A stretch of DNA of 64,000 nucleotides from Kitagawia praeruptora (Eukaryota; Streptophyta; Magnoliopsida; Apiales; Apiaceae): NCBI GenBank assembly GCA_037693485.1, contig CM075348.1:15792501-15856500 (forward strand), read 5' to 3'. Positions 58,211-64,000 of this stretch are shown here, in pieces. A program made the position numbers and the translations under genes. Under the pieces are notes generated by a model. The model worked only from the letters and a program-made list of their open reading frames with translations. It did not search any database and was not told the origin of the DNA. Numbering within the stretch: position 1 is the first letter of the stretch; each line of letters starts with the position of its first letter.

Positions 58211-58719
58211 AATTAACATTTACATATTTAATTAACATTTAAATAGGTAAATTAAATATGTAAATAAAATTTTTATAATTTTAACCATCCAAGAGAAATT
58301 ATGATGAAGAGAAATCCGTAAATATTTTAAATAAATAATCTTGAACTACATTATATTATTTCTAAGGAAAAAATAGTTTACAATTGCCTCATCGCATTAT
58401 ATATTCAATTAAATCAAATAATGCATAAATGTTTTTAAATGAAAAGGATTATATTTATTAATATAAAATTAAATTAAAATATTTTTATGTAAACTAAATT
58501 ATGTATTTTATGTAAAATAAAAAACATTATTAATAAAAAGACTAAAATACCCCCTTACAAATAATGACAAATTGATGAAATCATGTTCAGGGGTTGCAAA
58601 CTGAAAGAGAAAAGGAAGTACTGGGTGTGAAGTGTCACAAAAAAAAATAATGGTACCTATGTGACTTTGGCTAATACTTAAGGGTTACAAAGTGCAATAA
58701 ACTCTACTCCGTATATTCT
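57595..58719. mobile_element. Fold-back element with arms of over 500 bp
   Basis: 57603-58705 is an almost complete inverted repeat. agagtttattgcactttgta on the left pairs with tacaaagtgcaataaactct on the right, and pairing continues through the ggtacct, acttcacatccagtactt and atgatttcatcaatttgtca blocks to the centre near a (TA)n run (58170-58207). A second inverted half-copy (58010-58150) lies inside. TATATTCT at 57595-57602 and 58712-58719 may be the target duplication, with six extra bases (actccg) at the right end. No coding region; MULE-type or fold-back origin. Confidence 0.75.
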
Positions 58720-59460
58720 AACCACACACATAATTTAACCAAGACAAATCCGGTGATGAACTCGGGGTGTTTTCCGAAATTAGATATATATTGCAAAATA
58801 TCTTAATATTCTCGTAATATTATTTTATTTTTAATAGTATATAAAATCGTATCGTGTACGAAATTGTGTCCGAGAATAAATGCAATATACTCCTAGAGCC
58901 TGATAGCATAGAAACTGTCCTTTGCGATTAGAAAAGAGGGGGAGAAATCCTGAAAAAAAAGAGATTATGTTGGCAAAAACAAAATTATCTTTGTGGCCGG
59001 CATTGCACGATGAGTATGAGTTCTCATTTTTATTTCTAATTTTTTGGTGCCGAAAAAAACCAAAAAAATCAAGAAAACTGTCTCTCTCAAATCTCACTTA
59101 ACACCATTTCAAAAAGTGCCAACTATTTTTGTCTCACAAAACTAAACAGGAACTTTTCTATTATTCTGCCTAAGCCATCCACCACAAGACACGTATTACT
59201 ATGTACTAATATATTTAGCATTTGAGCCACGAGTATGATTTTTTTAATTTTTTTCTTCACCATATATTATATAACCGCCATTATTGGTACAATATTATTA
59301 TAGAAAAATTCTGTATATATGAAAAGAACATGCTGTGTGATTTTGTGTTACTTTGCTAAGAAATCATGCCTCGAATAATAATACATTTTAATAATCGCTA
59401 CCAAAAAGTCAATTAATTGGTTGTTACTTGGTTTGTAATGTAAAACCTTGTGCAGAAGTG
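58720..59460. other. Intergenic
   Basis: AT-rich, non-coding. The minus ORF 58831-59097 has no recognisable domain. Nothing further seen. Confidence 0.45.
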
Positions 59461-59701
59461 CTCATCCGTTAGGGAGTAAAAACGAAACCTACTCAGTATC
59501 TGAGGAGGGTAGATGTACGCAGACCATGCCCCTATACAATAGGGAGGCTGTTTCCGAAGGACCAAATACAGAATTACAAATATAGAAAGGAAACCTAATA
59601 CAAACTAAGAAACTCACGCACACGTAGGAGTCGAACCCCTGACCTCCTTCAAAGGAGGCCAGTGACTCAACCACTGTTGTTGGCCTCATCCATTAGGGAG
59701 T
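59461..59701 (-). mobile_element. Au-like SINE, 207 bp, 17-bp TSD
   Basis: SINE body 59478-59684 on the minus strand. Target duplications CTCATCCGTTAGGGAGT (59461-59477) and CTCATCCATTAGGGAGT (59685-59701), one mismatch. Reverse-complemented, the tRNA-related head has A box TGGTTGAGTCACTGG and B box GGGGTTCGACTCC, the internal RNA polymerase III promoter. The tail GGAAACAGCCTCCCTATTGT ... GCATGGTCTGCGTACATCT matches the 3' end of the RTE LINE at 5951-6030. Close to the plant Au SINE family. Confidence 0.9.
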
Positions 59702-61332
59702 GTTGCATTAAAATTGTATATGAAGGTAATAACTGAGCAAAGAAATTCAGTATAAATATTGACAAAGGGAAATGCTAGGTACCTGAAACGGTTTCGATAT
59801 GATATTTAGGTAATTTTTTGATAATAAAATGGGATTTCGCGTATATTCATATACATCCACGAATTAAAAGCAATCATGTGGTTTTTTTTTTTTGAAACAA
59901 AAGCAATCATGTGTTATGCCATTTCATTTGAGATTTTTTTTTTTTGAAAAAAAAATTTGGAATGTTATTAACGAAATCATGTTTTCACGTTAAAATGCGT
60001 TTTTTTATAAAACGCCTTCAAGTATACATTTGCGTTGGTTTTGCCTATGTTATTACCTTCTGTTGATCAAAGTTCTGGGCATGATCTATTCTGTTTAGGT
60101 TAAAATGTGACGGTGTTATATATATTCATCTTAATTTCGCTCGCTTCATCGAAAGGCTCAGTTTAATGTAATACAGCTGGATGTATTTTTTAGTTTTCGT
60201 TCGTAATTTTTCTCAGTATCGTTAGCATGCTTAGCCGACTGTAATTAAAATATGATTATGCATACTAGGTTAACTCTTTGTACTTTCTAATGAAGACATC
60301 ATTTAAACTAATCTCTTGCTTAATATGTTACTTAAGTTGCAAGTCAATACTCTTAAATTTAAATATGATATTTTCATAAAATATATGCACAAAGTCAGTC
60401 CTTATTTTATTTTGGCTGGCTACATTAAGTCAGACTTCATTGTTTCTAGAAATGAACTATGTATAATACGGAAACAAAAGCAATAAACATAAATTTATAA
60501 AAAATAATTTAGCAAAAAGTTTAATTTATGAAACGAATGAAAGCGGCTGAGAAAGACCTGGGATATTAAAAGTACTAGTTAGCGTTTGGTTGTCTTGAAT
60601 CGGTATCATTTAGAGAAATATCGATTCCTCCTTTCCCTTTATAATTTGTATCGTTTTTGTGGCTCATTTGGATTAAAAAAAAGTCTGAAGGAAATGATTT
60701 TAGGAAAACTAAAGATGAAAGGGTGTTTTTACTTTCCGTAATTATAAATTTATAAGGGAAAAAAAGAAAAAGGAAACTCCGCAGAAAGGAAGGATGACCA
60801 TCGAGCATTTACCTTTAAACAGAATACAATGGAAGTAATAAAATTTATCAAAATAAAACATACAGTACTTATATTATTTCATTTTCGTCCAACCGGAAGG
60901 TTTTTTTTTTTTTTTTTTTGGTGGTGCTGTTCTTTTTAATACAACAGTGGGATAAATTGTTTACATCAATTCCAAGAATCAAACCTCAATCCACAAAAAA
61001 ATAAGGCTGCAGTTCAAACCATCGTATGAGTTTTTGTTACATTTTAAAAAACTGGAAAGGCTGTTTCTTTGTGGTAGAGACGCGAAATCAAGTTGAGCTT
61101 ACAAGCACAAACAGAGGCTTCTCACCTAAACGATCCCGACCCTGTAAATTAAGACCAAGGGAAGAACAAAAAATACAGGATGTGTTAGCACTCTTAAAAA
61201 AACATACACTACAGTTCAAGGCTTCATCTCACTCGCTGACTCGCATAATATGTCGTGTTACAATTAAACTCAGATATTGAAAAATCTAAGCTACACATTC
61301 ACTTATCCCCGTAAAGACTATTTTCTGCATAC
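59702..61332. other. Intergenic
   Basis: AT-rich with several T or A runs (for example T21 at about 60900). ORFs 60575-60808 and 61026-61280 show no domain or composition of a gene. Nothing supportable. Confidence 0.45.
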
Positions 61333-62147
61333 TGATAAGTGAATTTTATATCTATTTGAAAAATTCTAATTCGGTTTAAATTGATTGCTTTGACCTCAAG
61401 TTTGTGGTAGTTGTTACAACCAGTTTCCGCCGGTGTATCCGTTCGGTCGGACCTGCAATTGAAGAAGAATGCGAAGGTGTGGCCCCCCGATTCACCTCCG
61501 GTGTGAGAATAAGTTAACTGGTTTTTTATGAGTAATATTAAACGCAGAGTGTTTGTATTGTGTCAAAATTGTGTAAGTGATTGGATGAACCTGACTTTAA
61601 CGTACTCTCCAGGCGGTTACCCGAAGAGTGGGCGTCGTGTGCCGACGTGTCCCACGTTCGCAGGAGGATGAACGGTATGACCGTTGCGGATATCGTGGCC
61701 GGATGAATATGGGCTTTCATTCGGGCTTGAGGCGCTGGATCATTGGTTCGGCCCATTAAGGAGACGGGCCTATAACAATAGTTTTGATGTGTTTTGTATA
61801 ATTGTGCAGGGGTGAAGAAATATCGATTAAATGTGTAGTTTCCGTCGTTTTTGGTGCGTTTTGTGGAGTTCATTGATGATATGGAATGAAGAATGGTGGC
61901 TAATGTCAACTCCTAAGAAGTATACAAGTCATAAAGGATGAAAGACGGAAGCTCATGCAATAGGAACGGGAAGAAAAGGCGAAAAAAGCAAAGAAAAATC
62001 AGTTTTCGCAGAACGGGACCAAGCCGAAAGCTCCCAGCCGATTTTATGCAGATTGCACCGGCGCCTCAGGCGCCCAAGCCGGCGCTCCTGCGCTGTGGGT
62101 AGCGGGAGAAATTCCAGAATTGCCCTTTTCGAGATGAAATTGATTAG
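61333..62147 (+). repeat. Partial LTR in plus orientation (Athila-like)
   Basis: Starts TGATAAGTGAATTTTATATC and follows, in reverse complement, the right LTR 63280-63742 (aaattgattgctttgacctc, gatatggaatgaagaatgg, aagccggcgctcctgcgctg). It is interrupted by a 366-bp solo LTR at 61412-61777 and breaks off at a ggcgccaaaaact motif at 62147. Confidence 0.75.
61407..61782. mobile_element. Small solo LTR, 366 bp
   Basis: 61412-61777 starts TGTTACAACC and ends CTATAACA (TGTTA/TAACA terminal repeat). The flanks GTAGT and ATAGT are a 5-bp duplication with one mismatch. The corresponding right-hand LTR copy (near 63665) lacks it, which confirms an insertion into older LTR sequence. Confidence 0.75.
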
Positions 62148-62149
62148 GC

Positions 62150-62189
62150 GCCAAAAACTTTATTTTCCCCGGCAGCGGCGCCAAAAACT
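62150..62189 (-). other. Primer-binding site of an Athila-like element
   Basis: Reverse complement reads TTTTTGGCGCCGCTGCCGGG and onward, the tRNA-Asp-type primer site common in Athila/Tat gypsy elements, right next to the LTR end TGTGTTAACA (62190). Confidence 0.7.
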
Positions 62190-63742
62190 TGTTAACACAA
62201 AATCACGCAAGTGCACGTGGTCACAAGTAATATAATTAAAGTTCGTTCCGCAGAGATCTGGTTAAGTTTTATTCAGGAAATATGCCTATGCAACAATGTA
62301 TGGTTTTAATTCACTGCTAAGACAAATAACAAGAATGGAGTTTTAATTATCTAAATTAACTAGAATTCAAATTATTAAACTAAGAACAATTAACTAATGT
62401 GAATTAAATTTGGATTACTTATACGTGATAAAACATGGAATCCTAGTTTCATTATCTACTTCACTTACAGTTGCAGCCTTCAATCAATGCTTGCAATGGT
62501 TTTGATATCTGACCGGATAACACGAAACAAGTAAAAGCTACCTCTCGGTATACTAATACCAAACTACACATACATCCACAAAAGAGATAGAAGATGGGTA
62601 GACACCTATTATGTTTAGACCCTACATCTCTATAGAATTTGAAAACATAAAGGTTTAAGCACAAGTTTCCACATAGATCACATAGGATAGCATAATATCT
62701 CTATTTACGCCACAAATCATGGTGTCAAAACATCAACCTATCCTATGCTAGCATGGCAAGTTCTAAATCTCAAGATCCACTCTCGTTTCGCAAGAGTTTA
62801 ACATATTAGATTTTGCGACGCACCTAAATTCAGGAAGCACAACCATACAAGGATATCAAGAATTCACCACACGTAAATCTTTAAGGCATGCAAACTACTA
62901 AGCTACATAGATAAATCCACTAGGATCCCATGACAACGATTAGCCCATAATTGAACCGTTCATCGTCATGAGATTTGATGAAAACATGATATTACAGAAG
63001 ATATGAAAGAAAACAATAAAAGATATTATTAAGTCTAAGAGTTTGAGAAAACAAATCTATGATTCAACGTATACAAAAGATGAAGATGATCTAGATCCTT
63101 GCTTGTCACCGAGCTAGAATCCTTCTCTCCTTTTCTCTCTTGCAAAAACTAAACTATGATATGTAATTGTATGTAATGATGATAATAATTTTGTTTACAA
63201 GGGTTTGGATGTGTTTAAATAGGCTCTAGACACCTTGCCCAGCAAGAAAATACCCTAAAATACATCTAAAATTCGATTTAGGAGTCAGAAATCACGTAGA
63301 AATCAATTTCAGCTCGAAAAGGGCAATTCTGGAATTTCTCCCGCTACCCACAGCGCAGGAGCGCCGGCTTGGGCGCCTGAGGCGCCGGTGCAATCTGCAT
63401 AAAATCGGCTGGGAGCTCTCGGCTTGGTCCCGTTCTGCGAAAACTGATTTTTCTTTGCTTTTTTCGCCTTTTCTTCCCGTTCCTATTGCATGAGCTTCCG
63501 TCTTTCATCCTTAACGACTTGTATACTTCTTAGGAGTTAATATTAGCCACCATTCTTCATTCCATATCATCAATCAACTCCACAAAACGCTCCAAAAACG
63601 ACGGAAACTACACATTTAATCGATATTTCTTTAACACTGCACAATTAAACAAAACACATCATAACTACCACAAACTTGAGGCCAAAGCAATCAATTTAAG
63701 CCGAATTAGAATGTTCCAAGTAGATATAAAATTCACTTATCA
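62190..63742 (-). repeat. Complete Athila-like LTR, 1553 bp
   Basis: Reverse complement starts TGATAAGTGAATTTTATATC and ends GATTTTGTGTTAACA. On its 3' side lies a primer-binding site, and on its 5' side (63743-63755) a polypurine tract TTTGGGGGTG. A GC-rich block ggagcgccggcttgggcgcc lies at 63359-63378. Short ORFs inside are chance. Confidence 0.75.
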
Positions 63743-64000
63743 CACCCCCAAACTTAAACCGATGCTTGTCCTCAAGCATATACAATTACAACTAACTAAC
63801 TAACTAGTACCACTTCCGTAGGTGATCACGGTTGCATTTAGCATATGCAACAAGCCCTTTAAACCCCTAAGCAGCCCTAATGGACGAGTAAGGTCTCGTG
63901 AGGGCCTATAGCGAATGTACCCACAAAATCCAATGCAATGCAAGAATGCAACTAATATGAAAATGCAACTAATATTCTACCATGCCTTCAAATCCTCTCA
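63743..64000 (-). other. Internal region of the Athila-like element, cut by the window edge
   Basis: Polypurine tract and the preceding non-coding 3' part of an element whose remainder lies beyond 64000. The motif ttgtcctcaagca is common in such sequences. No ORF. Confidence 0.45.

Noticed and set aside
61026..61280. 84-aa plus ORF between repeats
   Set aside because: No domain, no splice or promoter context, AT-rich surroundings; most likely chance.

Overview
This window is nuclear DNA of a flowering plant, almost certainly a eudicot. The reasons are split genes with plant-type GT-AG introns, a DYW-class PPR editing factor, an RSL-type bHLH, an AT-rich background and plant-specific transposon types. 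The transposon content fits a medium or large asterid-like genome, but I cannot name the species. Only three host genes look intact: a chloroplast RNA-editing PPR protein close to OTP84 (1349-4000, minus), an IFRD-family protein close to SAT32 (45742-51498, plus, 13 exons) and an RSL2/RSL3-like root-hair bHLH (54250-55622, minus, 4 exons). They are unrelated single genes separated by repeats.

Layout. 1-1348: 3' flank of the PPR gene. 4204-4370: small MITE. 4690-6080: 5'-truncated RTE-type LINE. 6221-7591: non-autonomous Mutator-like element with a 10-bp target duplication. 8044-11175: second Mutator-like element (9-bp duplication), carrying another repeat with a 987-bp tandem duplication. 12549-34362: one L1-type LINE of about 5.4 kb, split twice. 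A 14.0-kb CACTA element (14983-29019, GAA duplication) sits inside its ORF2. That CACTA is itself split by a 9.0-kb LTR element with giant LTRs (15272-24287, CAGGT duplication). A 2.4-kb solo LTR (30835-33228) lies further into ORF2. Deleting the insertions plus one target copy restores the LINE reading frame at both points.

The CACTA has no transposase that I can see. It carries exon pieces of several host genes on its minus strand: an RRM protein, an LRR protein, a senescence-domain (ERD7-like) protein, an ACBP4/5-like kelch protein and at least one unknown. Many have preserved splice sites. This is the most unusual cargo in the window.

34423-45157: a Helitron split near its 5' end by a young Ty3/gypsy element of the Tat/Retand type (34456-43927; two 496-bp LTRs differing at 6 positions by eye). 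That element has a decayed gag-pol, a spliced antisense gene with its own TATA box, and a block of four different tandem-repeat families before its 3' LTR.

51.5-64 kb holds small non-autonomous elements: hAT-like MITEs, two GAGCATCTCCAA-type MITEs, a 1.1-kb fold-back element and an Au-like SINE. The SINE tail matches the 3' end of the RTE LINE at 5.9-6.0 kb. The window ends in an Athila-like LTR arranged in inverted orientation around a primer-binding site, with a 366-bp solo LTR inserted in it. No tRNA or rRNA gene was seen. All coordinates and identities come from reading the sequence by eye; family names come from remembered protein families, not from a search.
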